Source of the DNA: Candidatus Borrarchaeum weybense
GTDB lineage: Archaea; Asgardarchaeota; Sifarchaeia; Borrarchaeales; Borrarchaeaceae
Direction: 5' to 3'
Length of the DNA stretch: 64,000 bases
NCBI GenBank assembly: GCA_019057385.1
Contig: JAHQJS010000006.1
Coordinates: forward strand, 889,038 to 953,037
A model generated the notes under the pieces. It saw nothing but the letters and a program-made list of their open reading frames with translations. It was not told the origin of the DNA and made no database searches. Positions 10,296-19,432 of this stretch are shown piece by piece; the first letter of the stretch is position 1; each line of letters begins with the position of its first letter. Made by a program: the position numbers and the translations under genes.

Positions 10296-11075
10296 TTGAG
10301 TGAGAATAGTGAAATTGTTGTCGAAACAATTGATTTAAGGAAAGATTACTTTCTAGGTGGCGTAGTTGTATCTGCTTTGCGAGGGATTAATCTCCAAGTG
10401 AAAAAAGGCGAGTTTTTAGTCATTATGGGCCCCTCTGGAAGTGGTAAATCAACTCTCTTAAATCTACTTGGTGGATTGGATTACCCCACGTCAGGAAAAG
10501 TCCTCATCAACAATCAAGACATTTCAAAAATGTCTGATGCTAAATTAACAGAATTACGCGCACAAGAAATAGGGTTTGTTTTTCAGTTCTATAATTTAGT
10601 ACCAGTCTTAACTGCCTTGGAAAATGTGGAATTGCCATTAATGCTTATAGGTATGCCTCGTAAAGAACGCAGAAAACGTGCTATAGAACTTTTAGAGATT
10701 GTCGGACTTGGGGATCGAATTAATAATCGCCCTGATGAACTTAGCGGCGGACAAAGACAACGTGTATCAATAGCGCGTGCGCTCGCAAATAATCCCTCAA
10801 TAGTCTTAGCTGATGAACCTACGGGTGATGTGGATACAAAAACTGGGGACGAAATTTTAGGATTGATGCATGATTTGAATGAAAACAGAGGTGTGACATT
10901 CATTGTCATAACACATGATCCTGTTGTTGCTGAACATTGTGATAGACTCATTCGAATAATTGATGGACAGATTTCTACTGATAAAATGACTGCAAAGAAG
11001 GTATTGAAATTTACTGAAGAAGAATTTAAAGAAGCATGTGAAGAACGTTTTGGTTCTGTTAGCGATACTGAATAA
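10296..11075 (+). CDS. MacB/LolD-type ABC transporter ATPase, cassette 2
   Basis: A 259-residue paralog of the ATPase at 6289, with the same Walker A GPSGSGKST, LSGGQRQRVSIARALA and ADEPTGDVD motifs. I use the TTG at 10296 because the protein then begins exactly where the paralog does (SENSEIVVE versus PENSEIVVE), and GGGGGCG lies just upstream. A GTG eight codons earlier is less likely. The permease follows after 22 bases. The two cassettes are separated by about 225 bases of AT-rich DNA and may be regulated separately. Confidence 0.9.
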   Translation: MSENSEIVVETIDLRKDYFLGGVVVSALRGINLQVKKGEFLVIMGPSGSGKSTLLNLLGGLDYPTSGKVLINNQDISKMSDAKLTELRAQEIGFVFQFYNLVPVLTALENVELPLMLIGMPRKERRKRAIELLEIVGLGDRINNRPDELSGGQRQRVSIARALANNPSIVLADEPTGDVDTKTGDEILGLMHDLNENRGVTFIVITHDPVVAEHCDRLIRIIDGQISTDKMTAKKVLKFTEEEFKEACEERFGSVSDTE

Positions 11076-11097
11076 AAAATAGTTCTATGGTGATCTT

Positions 11098-14085
11098 ATG
11101 CAATTACAGACTATAAGCGGTAGTATTCTCCTAATAATTCTTATAATCGCTGTAATTGTAATCGTTATCTTGCTAAAAGATCAAGATCTCATTCGAATGG
11201 CGATTCGAAATCTAGGACGCAGAAAAACACGCAATTTCCTTACTGTTGTTGGAATAAGCTTATCAATTTCATTATATGTGGCTTTTGATGCAGCCGCAAC
11301 AAATGCAAGTCAAACCTTTTTAGATATTATCGAACTTACAGGTGGAAATATTGACTTTGAAATCTCCAGGATTGACGGTGAAGCATTCGATGAAGATATT
11401 CTTGACAAAGTTTTACAGGTAGAGGGAGTAAAATCTGCAGCTCCCCGTTTGCAACGTTTTTGCATTCTCTCTATTTCCGATGATGGAAATTCCACTGCAG
11501 CACAAGTGATTGGCATAGACCCAAGATATGATAATGAATTTGGCGACTTATTTGACTATAAGAGTGGTGAAACAATTAATGATCTTGTAGTTGGACAGAA
11601 TGTCATCGTAAGCGAATTGGTACTCGATGGAATTACTTATGAAGAAGAAGATGATGATGGTGAAATCAGTTTAGTCAATGCTACAGTTGGCGATAGACTA
11701 AAAATAAGGTATAGAAGTGGCGGAAGTTCAAGATCGAGAGTTTTTGATATCGCAGCATTTGCTGAATCCACTGGTAAGGTTCGTGATGAGTCTTTTGGAT
11801 TAAGTGTGTGGGTTACCATCGATGCAGCTCGAAAATTATTCCCTAAGACTGGCGGTAAGATCGATAGGCTTATTATTGAATTAGATCCCGCATTTTCTGA
11901 TCAATTCGAAGAGGTTCAAAAAGGAATTGAGGATGTTGTTAAGGCAGAGGATGATCAACTTGAAGTATTCTCACCAAAACAAACTCAACTTGAAAATGCG
12001 CAGGGTGCTCTTATTGGTCTAAATGCTGGAACCTCATTCGCGGGTATTACTGTTTTATTAGCAATGGTTTTCCTTATATTTAACGCTATCAATATCACCC
12101 TTGCAGAACGTAAATATGAAATCGGTGTGCTTCGATCAATTGGATTTAAAAAATTGAAACTATTTCGACTCTTTATTTATGAAATACTCGCAATCGGTAT
12201 AGCAGGAAGTTTGCTTGGCTTATTGCTTGGTATTGGTTTATCACAAGCATTATTTCAATTCTTAACAAACACCATTATCAGTGATGAATTAGCAGATCCA
12301 AATGCTCTTGGAGAGGCAGGGCAGTTTTTTATTGATCCTATTTCTCTTCGAGATGGTTTCATTATAGGTATTATCCTAACGATAATTGCGGGACTTTATC
12401 CTCTTATTAGTATTACAAGAATTGCCATTATAAATGCACTCAGGCCAGAATCCCGGGTAACAACGGAGCCCACATTAAGATCTCGTTTAAAATGCATTAT
12501 TGGAGGAACTATTCTTCTCGTTGTCGGTATAATTCTTTTCGTAACAGTGATGCTTATCCCAGAACTAGAAATGACGGGAATGCTCAGTGGTTTCATTAGT
12601 GCTATTGGTCTTGCAATGCTAGTTGTAGGTATTCCCCAAATTATATGTGGTATAAAGCAGAAATATCGTCTCTTGTCGGCGGGCGTATCTTTGTTGATGG
12701 CTGGTATCATTGAAATACAGCTTCTTCGCGCAACGGGTCTAGTTGGAAATTTTATTCTTGTAGCTGGCTCAATACTCTTCACCGCAGGAATATTGAGAGG
12801 TGTAGGAAGCCTTTTTAATTTCTTCTTTAGACGCATTCCTGGTTTAGAATACGTAAGCGAACTTGCAAGTCGAAACTTGTGGAGAAAACCTGCTCGTAGT
12901 ACATTAACTTTTGGTATTTTCACTATAGCTCTATCATTAGTCATAACAGTCGCTACAATTACAGGCTCGGTCACAGCGGGGATCCTTAATTTTGTAGATG
13001 ACAACCTAGAGGCTGACATGTTCATTATATCTCAAGTTGGAGCGCCTCCTAATCTCAGTGGCAATATCACGCGAAATATTCAAGGCATTAATTGGGAAAA
13101 TACCAGTGAGGGATGGCTTCCAGCCATTACAGTGCAACAACAGGCAGGTGCAAAATTCGAATTATGGGAAGAAGATTTTAATTCATTGCTCATTGGAGTA
13201 AACAGTACAAATTATGCAATAGTGAACGACAATACACGAATTATTGCACCAAACAATACAGATGCATTTAAACTCTTCAAACAACTCAAAAATCCAAACG
13301 AAAATGCATGCATAATAAGTGAAAAATTAGCAAATGAACTCAAAATTCGAATAGATCAGAAAACACCTGTCCAAATTAAAGCAGCAGGAAATAAAACTGA
13401 ATTTAAGGTTCGAGGGATAATATCGAATAACTTCATTGGCGCCCCACAAGCAGGATTCTTCTGTATTATTGATATTGACAGATTCTATGAATTTGGATTT
13501 GAAGAAAATGCAAATATATTTACTCTTAAACTAGATCAACGCTATGAAAATGGTACAGAAGTCGATCCGCAAGTTGTTGCTGATCAGATCGATTCAATTT
13601 GGGGAGATGAATATAAACTTTCGTTCAGCCTAAAACAAGATATCAAAGCAGATATTGAGGAAGGCACAGCTCAGATAAGTGTTTTCTTCAATATAATTAG
13701 TTATGCAAGCATAATCGTTGGATTGCTTGCGTTATTAACTACTCTAATTAAGATAGTTAGTGAGAGAAGACGAGAAATAGGATTACTTCGTACCATAGGC
13801 ATGAAAAGGGCAAAAGTAATTCAGCTTATCCTGGCTGAGTCCATATTTCTGGCTCTAATTGGTCTCATTCTTGGACTTATTGATGGGTACTTCTTAGGGG
13901 CAACGATCGTTCGATTGATCGCAGCATCTGGAGGAACAACATTTAGTGCAGTATTTATAGTACCATGGAGCGAAATCGTATTGACTACTGTTATTGCGAT
14001 CGTCGCAGCTATTGGTGCTGCGATATTTCCAGCCTGGCAAGCAGGAAAGGTTGCACCAGCGGAATCACTAAGATATACCGGCTGA
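11098..14085 (+). CDS. FtsX/MacB-like ABC permease, cassette 2
   Basis: A 995-residue double FtsX-type permease with the same layout as the cassette 1 permease: N-terminal helix, RKTRNFLTV helix, extracytoplasmic domain, ERKYEIGVLRSIGF helix block, four-helix linker, second unit beginning RKPARSTLTFGIF, and the end FPAWQAGKVAPAESLRYTG. Long stretches are identical between the copies, while both extracytoplasmic domains have diverged. Ribosome site GGTGATC precedes the ATG. It pairs with the ATPase at 10296. Confidence 0.85.
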   Translation: MQLQTISGSILLIILIIAVIVIVILLKDQDLIRMAIRNLGRRKTRNFLTVVGISLSISLYVAFDAAATNASQTFLDIIELTGGNIDFEISRIDGEAFDEDILDKVLQVEGVKSAAPRLQRFCILSISDDGNSTAAQVIGIDPRYDNEFGDLFDYKSGETINDLVVGQNVIVSELVLDGITYEEEDDDGEISLVNATVGDRLKIRYRSGGSSRSRVFDIAAFAESTGKVRDESFGLSVWVTIDAARKLFPKTGGKIDRLIIELDPAFSDQFEEVQKGIEDVVKAEDDQLEVFSPKQTQLENAQGALIGLNAGTSFAGITVLLAMVFLIFNAINITLAERKYEIGVLRSIGFKKLKLFRLFIYEILAIGIAGSLLGLLLGIGLSQALFQFLTNTIISDELADPNALGEAGQFFIDPISLRDGFIIGIILTIIAGLYPLISITRIAIINALRPESRVTTEPTLRSRLKCIIGGTILLVVGIILFVTVMLIPELEMTGMLSGFISAIGLAMLVVGIPQIICGIKQKYRLLSAGVSLLMAGIIEIQLLRATGLVGNFILVAGSILFTAGILRGVGSLFNFFFRRIPGLEYVSELASRNLWRKPARSTLTFGIFTIALSLVITVATITGSVTAGILNFVDDNLEADMFIISQVGAPPNLSGNITRNIQGINWENTSEGWLPAITVQQQAGAKFELWEEDFNSLLIGVNSTNYAIVNDNTRIIAPNNTDAFKLFKQLKNPNENACIISEKLANELKIRIDQKTPVQIKAAGNKTEFKVRGIISNNFIGAPQAGFFCIIDIDRFYEFGFEENANIFTLKLDQRYENGTEVDPQVVADQIDSIWGDEYKLSFSLKQDIKADIEEGTAQISVFFNIISYASIIVGLLALLTTLIKIVSERRREIGLLRTIGMKRAKVIQLILAESIFLALIGLILGLIDGYFLGATIVRLIAASGGTTFSAVFIVPWSEIVLTTVIAIVAAIGAAIFPAWQAGKVAPAESLRYTG

Positions 14086-14269
14086 AATCAGTCATCATTT
14101 CAATATTCCATTTTTTCTTTTGAATTAAAATAGAAGACTAAAAATAGAAAAGCATTCGATCTTTTATCATTTTCAATTCGAATCATTGCGCGCGCATTGA
14201 ACAACAATGCTTTTATCTAACCTCCGCAAGAAGACTCCATCTGATAGGGTGGAGCTGAACTGCAGTATA

Positions 14270-15478
14270 TTAATTGTTTTTAAACGTAAATATCAATCCT
14301 TTTCCATATTTCAACAACTCCACGTTTTTGATATTGGTGTTTACGACTTTTCCGTTTGAATCACTTAATCGTACCCATGTTCCATAATTAAATACTCCTT
14401 TGACTTTGTATCGTTTTCCATTATAGGTTACCAAATCGTGGGGTTGCAACTGGTACCTCTGTCTCCTAATTGACGGTTTGAATCCTCTTCTGTTCTTCTG
14501 TATAGAACGATTATTACGCCTGACTTGCATCACTTCATAAGGACGGCAGCGTTCTTGATTGGATCCACCTGCAATAACAAACGCATCGTTGATATGCGAT
14601 TTTTCCAGCCCTAACTTGTTCCGCTGGTATTTGGTGATATATCCGTAAGTATGTTCTGCACCTAACTGTTCTACTATCCTCCAGCGAATAGTATTCAGAC
14701 ATGCTGGTGCTTTAAGCGGTTGCGTTGCCTGTTGCTGGATGTGAGGATACCCAAACTCCTCGGCAGTCTTATTTCCTTTCTTAAGATTACATTTCCTGCA
14801 TGATAACGTCAAATTCGACACTCGGTCTGTCCCGCCTCGGCTTTTCGGGACGATATGCTCGACTTCTAAGGGCACGTTTGTTTTACCACAATAAGCACAT
14901 GTACGCCCCCACTTATCCAGTAGATATTCTCTGACTTCATAGCCTTGAAGTTCGCCCTGTTGATATTCTATTCCTGAAATTTCTGGATACTGCATTTTGT
15001 GTTCATCGAAATTTGCCACCTCTATCTTTTTGAAGGGTATCGGAAGTAACGTTTCAAGTTTATCAACTAATCGAATATGTGAATCTTGTTTGTGCTGAAT
15101 ACTGGGGGCTAACCATCCTTCAGGTCGCGTTCGGTTATTAAATCGAGGTGGTCTGTACCCTAGTCTACTTCTACGAGCTCTGCGGTGCCTCCTTTTTTCC
15201 TCTAGCTTTTTAGAGACATCATGTCGTAAGTTCAGCGTCCCACTAATGACTTCTAACGTTTCTGTCTTGGCACTAAACCCGATGTTCGTATATCCGATGT
15301 CCACTCCGAGTTTAATCGGTTGCCTAGATTCTCCAGTAGCATAGTTCAACTGCACAGTAAAAGGGCATCTCTGGACAACCTGTGCATTTCCTTCTTTTAA
15401 TAATTTCTTTCCTTTGCGTTGTGTGGTAGGCATGAGCGGTTGCCCCCTCATGTTTACTACATAGATAGGTACTCTCAA
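14270..15478 (-). CDS. iscB: IscB RNA-guided nuclease (HNH/RuvC)
   Basis: A 402-residue protein with the full IscB layout. The PLMP domain is near residues 14-45 (PLMPTTQRKGKKLLKEG). RuvC-I follows with Asp60 (LGVDIGYTNIGF), then an Arg-rich bridge helix about 90-110 and RuvC-II with Glu153. The HNH domain spans about 190-232 (CAYCG, EVEHIVPKSRGG with His208, CRKCN). RuvC-III has His295 and Asp298, and a C-terminal target-interaction domain ends the chain. All catalytic residues I can place are present, so it looks intact. It starts with TTG after GGAGGCG. IscB proteins, ancestral to Cas9, cut DNA guided by an upstream omega RNA, which is present here. Confidence 0.92.
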   Translation of the reverse strand: MRVPIYVVNMRGQPLMPTTQRKGKKLLKEGNAQVVQRCPFTVQLNYATGESRQPIKLGVDIGYTNIGFSAKTETLEVISGTLNLRHDVSKKLEEKRRHRRARRSRLGYRPPRFNNRTRPEGWLAPSIQHKQDSHIRLVDKLETLLPIPFKKIEVANFDEHKMQYPEISGIEYQQGELQGYEVREYLLDKWGRTCAYCGKTNVPLEVEHIVPKSRGGTDRVSNLTLSCRKCNLKKGNKTAEEFGYPHIQQQATQPLKAPACLNTIRWRIVEQLGAEHTYGYITKYQRNKLGLEKSHINDAFVIAGGSNQERCRPYEVMQVRRNNRSIQKNRRGFKPSIRRQRYQLQPHDLVTYNGKRYKVKGVFNYGTWVRLSDSNGKVVNTNIKNVELLKYGKGLIFTFKNN

Positions 15479-15700
15479 GTCCTATCGCCTCCTTTAACTG
15501 GCATTACAGGAGGTCGGTTCTCTTCGCCAAGGTTATCAGTCAGTACTCTATGGTGATCACTGAGAGTTTCCTCTCTGTTTAAACCACCATTTACAGAGCA
15601 AGGGACTAGAGAAGCATCCTTTGGTGTGTTCTTTAACTCTCCTGATAACGTAGATACCGTCATGTGTGTTTCACCATGACCTCTCTTAGGCTAATCAACT
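15479..15700 (-). ncRNA. omega RNA (HEARO) of IscB
   Basis: The 220 bases upstream of iscB can be folded by eye into a nested structure. An outer stem pairs 15642-15648 with 15533-15539 (TTATCAG/CTGATAA). Directly inside, 15635-15641 pairs with 15562-15568 (GAGAGTT/AACTCTC). A further hairpin pairs 15593-15598 with 15573-15578 (CTCTGT/ACAGAG). A last hairpin (15509-15513 with 15488-15492) hides the GGAGG ribosome site of iscB. Position, size and segments such as CGGTATCTACGTTATC fit my memory of the HEARO/omega RNA family. The guide should lie at the 5' (high-coordinate) end; its exact boundary is not clear. Confidence 0.78.
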
Positions 15701-15754
15701 AATTACTCTTACTCCTCACGGAACAAGCCCCGTGCCTTTAGGGAGGGGTAGTTG
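15696..15754. repeat. nested terminal hairpin of the IscB element
   Basis: CAACTA at 15696-15701 pairs with TAGTTG at 15749-15754, and inside it CCCC (15728-15731) pairs with GGGG (15745-15748). On the plus strand the end GGGGTAGTTGAC resembles right ends of IS200/IS605 and TnpB elements. A related copy lies at 30979-31028. Confidence 0.6.
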
Positions 15755-15756
15755 AC

Positions 15757-16178
15757 TCCAACTTATGCGCAAGGAAAGGCAATCGTTTTTATTAAACTTG
15801 TACTGAATGAGTACACGAATTTATTACAAAATGTTCGTACGAAGTGTAGAACAATTCCCCTTATTCGCACAGACAGAAACCATCGCCGATTACCTTTTTA
15901 TCTTATTGAGTAACTTGACCAATATTGGTGACCATAAATGGATAGCAGCTCTTAGTTATTTAAGCATGGGGAGACCTTTGTATAAGTAACAAACTATATC
16001 GTAAATCAACCTCCATCGAGTTGGAAGGTCTTCTTACGAATGTGTTATAAATACCCTCCCTCTATTACGTGTACGAGTGATCAATTATATTATTAAACAT
16101 CAATATTTGATACCTATGTTACTGGTATTCGGTATTATACGATAACACAAATAGATTAACTGTATGAAGGTAGAACTG
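15757..16178. other. intergenic region between the IscB element and mfnB
   Basis: A 422-base gap. It has a 60-codon open frame at 15807-15989 without ribosome site or recognisable family, which I do not call as a gene. A weak hairpin at about 16010-16032 (CCTCC.../GGAAGG) could be a terminator remnant. Promoter-like AT-rich DNA lies just before mfnB. Nothing else is supported. Confidence 0.4.
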
Positions 16179-16901
16179 ATGAGATTACTCATTTCGGTTA
16201 TTAACAGAGAAGAAGCAATCAACGCAATAAACGGTGGTACTGAAATACTTGACATTAAAAACCCTAAAGAAGGGTCACTCGGGGCGAATTTTCCCTGGAT
16301 AATTAAGAGTATATCTGAAGAAGCCCATGAAATTGCAAAAGATGTAGAAATCAGTGCAACGATTGGAGATGCACCCTATAAACCCGGAACAATGGCTCTT
16401 GCTGCGCTTGGTTGCACAGTTTCAAACGTGGATTATGTAAAAGTAGGGCTTTTTGAAACAACTACTGAATCACAAGCTGTGGAAGTCATGAAGGCAGTGT
16501 CAAAGGCAGTAAAAGACTATAATTCAGATGTTAAAGTTGTGTGCGCAGGTTATTCCGATTCATATCGAATCAAATCAGTTCCTCCTTCTGCAATTCCAAA
16601 CATTGCAATAGACTCAGAAGCCGACATTGCAATGTTAGATACTGGAGTGAAAGACGGTAAATCCTTACTGAATTTTATGTCGTTGGATCAACTTGCCGAT
16701 TTCACCGATCAATGCCATGAACATGGGCTTCTATCAGCGCTTGCCGGATCATTAAAGGAAGAACATATTCTAAAACTAATCCCATTAAAGCCGGATGTTA
16801 TAGGAGTTCGTTCGGTTGTTTGTACATCTTTTGATCGTTTGAATGGGCATTTAGATTCTAAGAAGGTTGAAAAGTTAATTAATTTGATTAAAAACAAATA
16901 A
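16179..16901 (+). CDS. mfnB: (5-formylfuran-3-yl)methyl phosphate synthase MfnB
   Basis: A 240-residue TIM-barrel enzyme that, in methanogens, condenses two glyceraldehyde-3-phosphate molecules into the furan ring precursor of methanofuran. Family motifs are clear: ILDIKNPKEGSLGANFPW with the first catalytic lysine, SATIGDAPYKPGT, MLDTGVKDGKSLL with the second lysine, and LAGSLKEEHI. I start at the ATG at 16179, which gives the family's usual MRLLISV-type N-terminus; an ATG five codons earlier is possible. It is a single gene here. Other methanofuran genes (mfnE, mfnD, mfnF) are scattered through the window. Confidence 0.9.
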   Translation: MRLLISVINREEAINAINGGTEILDIKNPKEGSLGANFPWIIKSISEEAHEIAKDVEISATIGDAPYKPGTMALAALGCTVSNVDYVKVGLFETTTESQAVEVMKAVSKAVKDYNSDVKVVCAGYSDSYRIKSVPPSAIPNIAIDSEADIAMLDTGVKDGKSLLNFMSLDQLADFTDQCHEHGLLSALAGSLKEEHILKLIPLKPDVIGVRSVVCTSFDRLNGHLDSKKVEKLINLIKNK

Positions 16902-17278
16902 TTATTTTCTTTCAATTGAAGTACATCAAGTAAGACAATTAAATGAACCTTCTATTAGAATTGCGAAATTCTCATTCACAACTCCATGTCGAGTGCATTT
17001 ACCACCATCACGCGTTATGCTTTCGAAGACTTTGCGAGCATCTCAAAAAAGGTATCATTGATGTATATCGATTTATATATAATTTTTGTCGGTGTTTTTA
17101 GATACTGTATTACGCTAAATTAATAGTTAACTGATAGTGAATTGCGTTAAACGCATATTTCATATAACTCATTTCATTTTGAAATTGAAAAAAAACTAAT
17201 ATTTCGGCATTAGACCTTACTTATTCCACATTTTGCCCAAAATTCTCTAATAGATTATGTGTTAGTATGACGGGAATA
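16902..17278. other. gap between convergent genes with a possible gene fragment
   Basis: A 377-base gap between mfnB and a HEAT-repeat gene that converges on it. On the minus strand, 17042-16926 is open for 38 codons with protein-like composition (KVFESITRDGGKC then a NENFAILIEG stretch) but has a stop at its start and no start codon. It may be a decayed gene end. A small inverted repeat (AGAATT..AAATTCT) lies near 16958. No RNA gene is recognised. Confidence 0.3.
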
Positions 17279-18082
17279 TCACTGTATTCGTTCTAATGCC
17301 TTTATAGCTGCTTCACGCAAGAATTTATCCGTTGATTGTGCGGCTTCCATAAGTAATGGACTAGCTAGTGGGTCACCGATATATCCAAGTGCTTCAGCAG
17401 CATATGCTCTTAAAAACTTCTTTTGTAGTAAACGTCCTCCTTCTAGAATAACCATTGCTAGATCGAATCCACTCTTATCGCCTAGTCGACCCAGAGAACC
17501 CGCAGCACTCAATTGTAGTCGCTTATTTTTATGTTTCAACAAACCTTTTAGAGAATCAATTGCGTCCTGACTAGCTATTCCAAGTTCACCAATTGCTTCA
17601 CAACTCCATTGACGCACTGATGGATCTTCATCAGAAAGCAACTCTATAAGTGGCGATAAAGCCCTCTCGTTTTCTAAACGCCCTAGTGCACGTGCAGAAT
17701 ATTGGCGCACACCACTATCTTCATCTTTTAACGCATTTATAAGAGATTCTAATGCCCTTTCATCCCTGAATTCACCAAGACTGTTTGCTGCTTCTCGCCT
17801 CACCATTTTATCTTTATCTGCTAATGCAATAATTAGCGGTTCTACAGCTATAGGGTCTCCTATACTTCCTAATGCCAGTGCAGCGTTTGTTCGAACTTTT
17901 CTATTCTTATCTGATAAGTATAAAATTAACTCTTGAATTCTATCAGGATCTTGTTGGATCAAATTGTTAAGTTTTTTATAATTAACAGAGGTCAAGTCTT
18001 TTAATAAATCCCTAATTTCGTCGTCTTTTACTATACCAACGAGTTTTCCAAGATCTTTGAACTTATCGAGCATTTCTTTCAC
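17279..18082 (-). CDS. HEAT/PBS-lyase-type repeat protein
   Basis: A 267-residue soluble protein built of seven or so repeats of about 31 residues. Each has the pattern VRxxAAxALGxxGDxxAxxPLIxALxD (for example KVRTNAALALGSIGDP, MVRREAANSLGEFRDE, SVRQYSARALGRLENE). Such HEAT-like repeats form curved scaffolds that bind other proteins or, in cyanobacteria, act as bilin lyases; here only a scaffold role is inferred. It is a single gene with a 250-base divergent promoter region shared with the prenyl synthase gene. Confidence 0.8.
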   Translation of the reverse strand: MKEMLDKFKDLGKLVGIVKDDEIRDLLKDLTSVNYKKLNNLIQQDPDRIQELILYLSDKNRKVRTNAALALGSIGDPIAVEPLIIALADKDKMVRREAANSLGEFRDERALESLINALKDEDSGVRQYSARALGRLENERALSPLIELLSDEDPSVRQWSCEAIGELGIASQDAIDSLKGLLKHKNKRLQLSAAGSLGRLGDKSGFDLAMVILEGGRLLQKKFLRAYAAEALGYIGDPLASPLLMEAAQSTDKFLREAAIKALERIQ

Positions 18083-18339
18083 CTATCAATAGAAGGGCTG
18101 TTATTTGCAAGTATGGTTAAGTTGATCTATTTAATTTTATCTGTTTTGTAGAATATGCGATCTAAGTATTTTCGCGACAATTATTGTTGAAAATTATGCG
18201 GACACATTGGATAGTATTTCTCTAAAAAAAAGCTATTTAAAGTTAGTAGGATTATATAGTCGAAAACTTGAAAAACAAAGTAGAAAAATACGTAATCATT
18301 CTAAAAGTGACAATATAGACCGCCAACCATGTGATTCAA

Positions 18340-19404
18340 ATGAGTTTTTTAGAACGATTTCAAAAATATAAGCAAGTTATTGATAAGGAATTGGAATTAT
18401 TTCTTGCATCTGCAGTTAAAAGATATAAACAGTCAATCAACGCTGACGTGTATCAGGAAATACGTGATTATGTAATGAGAGGAGGAAAACGGCTTCGTGC
18501 ATTAGCTTTATTTATGGCATATAAAGCTTTAGGTGGCCAAAATCAAGATGTAGCACGTCAATTGTCAATTTGCGTTGAATTGTTACATAATTCCACCCTT
18601 GTTCACGATGATATAATTGATAGGGATGATAAACGTCGTAATGCCCCAGCTTTTCATATAAAGTTCCAAGAATTCTATAAACAGATAGATGACCAAAATG
18701 AAGTTAAAGTTCGCCGTTTTGGGGAATCCGTTGCAATTTTAGCAGGAAACATTCTGTACGAACTCGGGCTTGAGGTCATTTATCATTTGCAAACTCCTGA
18801 TGAAGTCAAATCAAAACTCATGGAAATATATGCATCGACCTATAGGAAAGTAAACGAAGGTCAGCTATTGGATCTCGCATTTGAAGACCGATTTGATATT
18901 GCTGAAAAAGAATATTATGAAATGGTCCAACTTAAAACAGGCGCCTTATTTGAAGCGTCTTTATTATTGGGGGTAACACTAGCACAAGGATCGGAAGAGC
19001 AGCTTGATACATTTGTTTCTTTTGGTATTCCAGCGTTTACTGCCTTTCAAATTCAGGATGACGTACTTGGAACTTTTGGAACAGATAAATGGGGAAAAAA
19101 TATTGAGAGTGATCTCCGAGAAGGAAAGAGAACCTTATTAGTGATAAAAACTCTTGAGAAACTAGGTGATGCTGATAGAGAGTTTTTTATCTCCACTATT
19201 GGGAACGCAAATGCCACTTCTGAAGAATTGGAGCGCGTTAGAAACCTTATGAAAAACTGTGGAGCATTGGGATATGCGACCGCTACTGCAAAAGAATTAA
19301 TTACACGGGCAAAACAACAACTGACTATTGAGCCATCATTAAAAAAGGAAGGGTTAGAGTTTTTTGAAGCGTTCGCTGATTTTCTGATCTCTAGAACCTA
19401 TTAA
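18340..19404 (+). CDS. polyprenyl diphosphate synthase (geranylgeranyl-type)
   Basis: A 354-residue trans-isoprenyl diphosphate synthase that extends allylic diphosphates with isopentenyl diphosphate, in archaea the source of C20-C25 lipid chains. Motifs: GGKRLRALALF, first aspartate-rich region LVHDDIIDRDDKRR, KTGALFEAS, and second region FQIQDDVLGTFG with GKNIESDLREGKRT. Length fits the family. The ATG at 18340 is preferred over a GTG three codons earlier, but neither has a clear ribosome site. Bulky residues before the first motif suggest short chains, but chain length is not decided. Confidence 0.88.
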   Translation: MSFLERFQKYKQVIDKELELFLASAVKRYKQSINADVYQEIRDYVMRGGKRLRALALFMAYKALGGQNQDVARQLSICVELLHNSTLVHDDIIDRDDKRRNAPAFHIKFQEFYKQIDDQNEVKVRRFGESVAILAGNILYELGLEVIYHLQTPDEVKSKLMEIYASTYRKVNEGQLLDLAFEDRFDIAEKEYYEMVQLKTGALFEASLLLGVTLAQGSEEQLDTFVSFGIPAFTAFQIQDDVLGTFGTDKWGKNIESDLREGKRTLLVIKTLEKLGDADREFFISTIGNANATSEELERVRNLMKNCGALGYATATAKELITRAKQQLTIEPSLKKEGLEFFEAFADFLISRTY

Positions 19405-19432
19405 ACGTAGTTTTTTCTCCATTCACAAAATG

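Larger units (their letters stand above)
14233..15756 (-). mobile_element. IS200/IS605-like element carrying iscB and omega RNA, no transposase
   Basis: The unit holds an IscB gene and its upstream structured RNA between two hairpins. One lies at 14235-14254 (CTCCA paired with TGGAG) just past the iscB stop. The other is a nested hairpin at 15696-15754 upstream of the RNA. Single-stranded hairpin ends are typical of IS200/IS605 elements, which carry most iscB genes. No tnpA (Y1 transposase) is present, so the element depends on a helper or is stranded. Exact ends cannot be fixed without an empty-site comparison. Confidence 0.65.

Noticed and set aside
12396..13025. 209-codon minus-strand open frame inside the cassette 2 permease
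   Set aside because: Antisense of strongly conserved FtsX coding sequence; composition is that of reversed hydrophobic codons.
15475..15663. 62-codon minus-strand open frame upstream of iscB
   Set aside because: Coincides with the nested stems of the omega RNA; the conserved signal is RNA structure, not protein.
15807..15989. 60-codon plus-strand open frame next to the IscB element
   Set aside because: No ribosome site, no known family, and no coding signal beyond openness.
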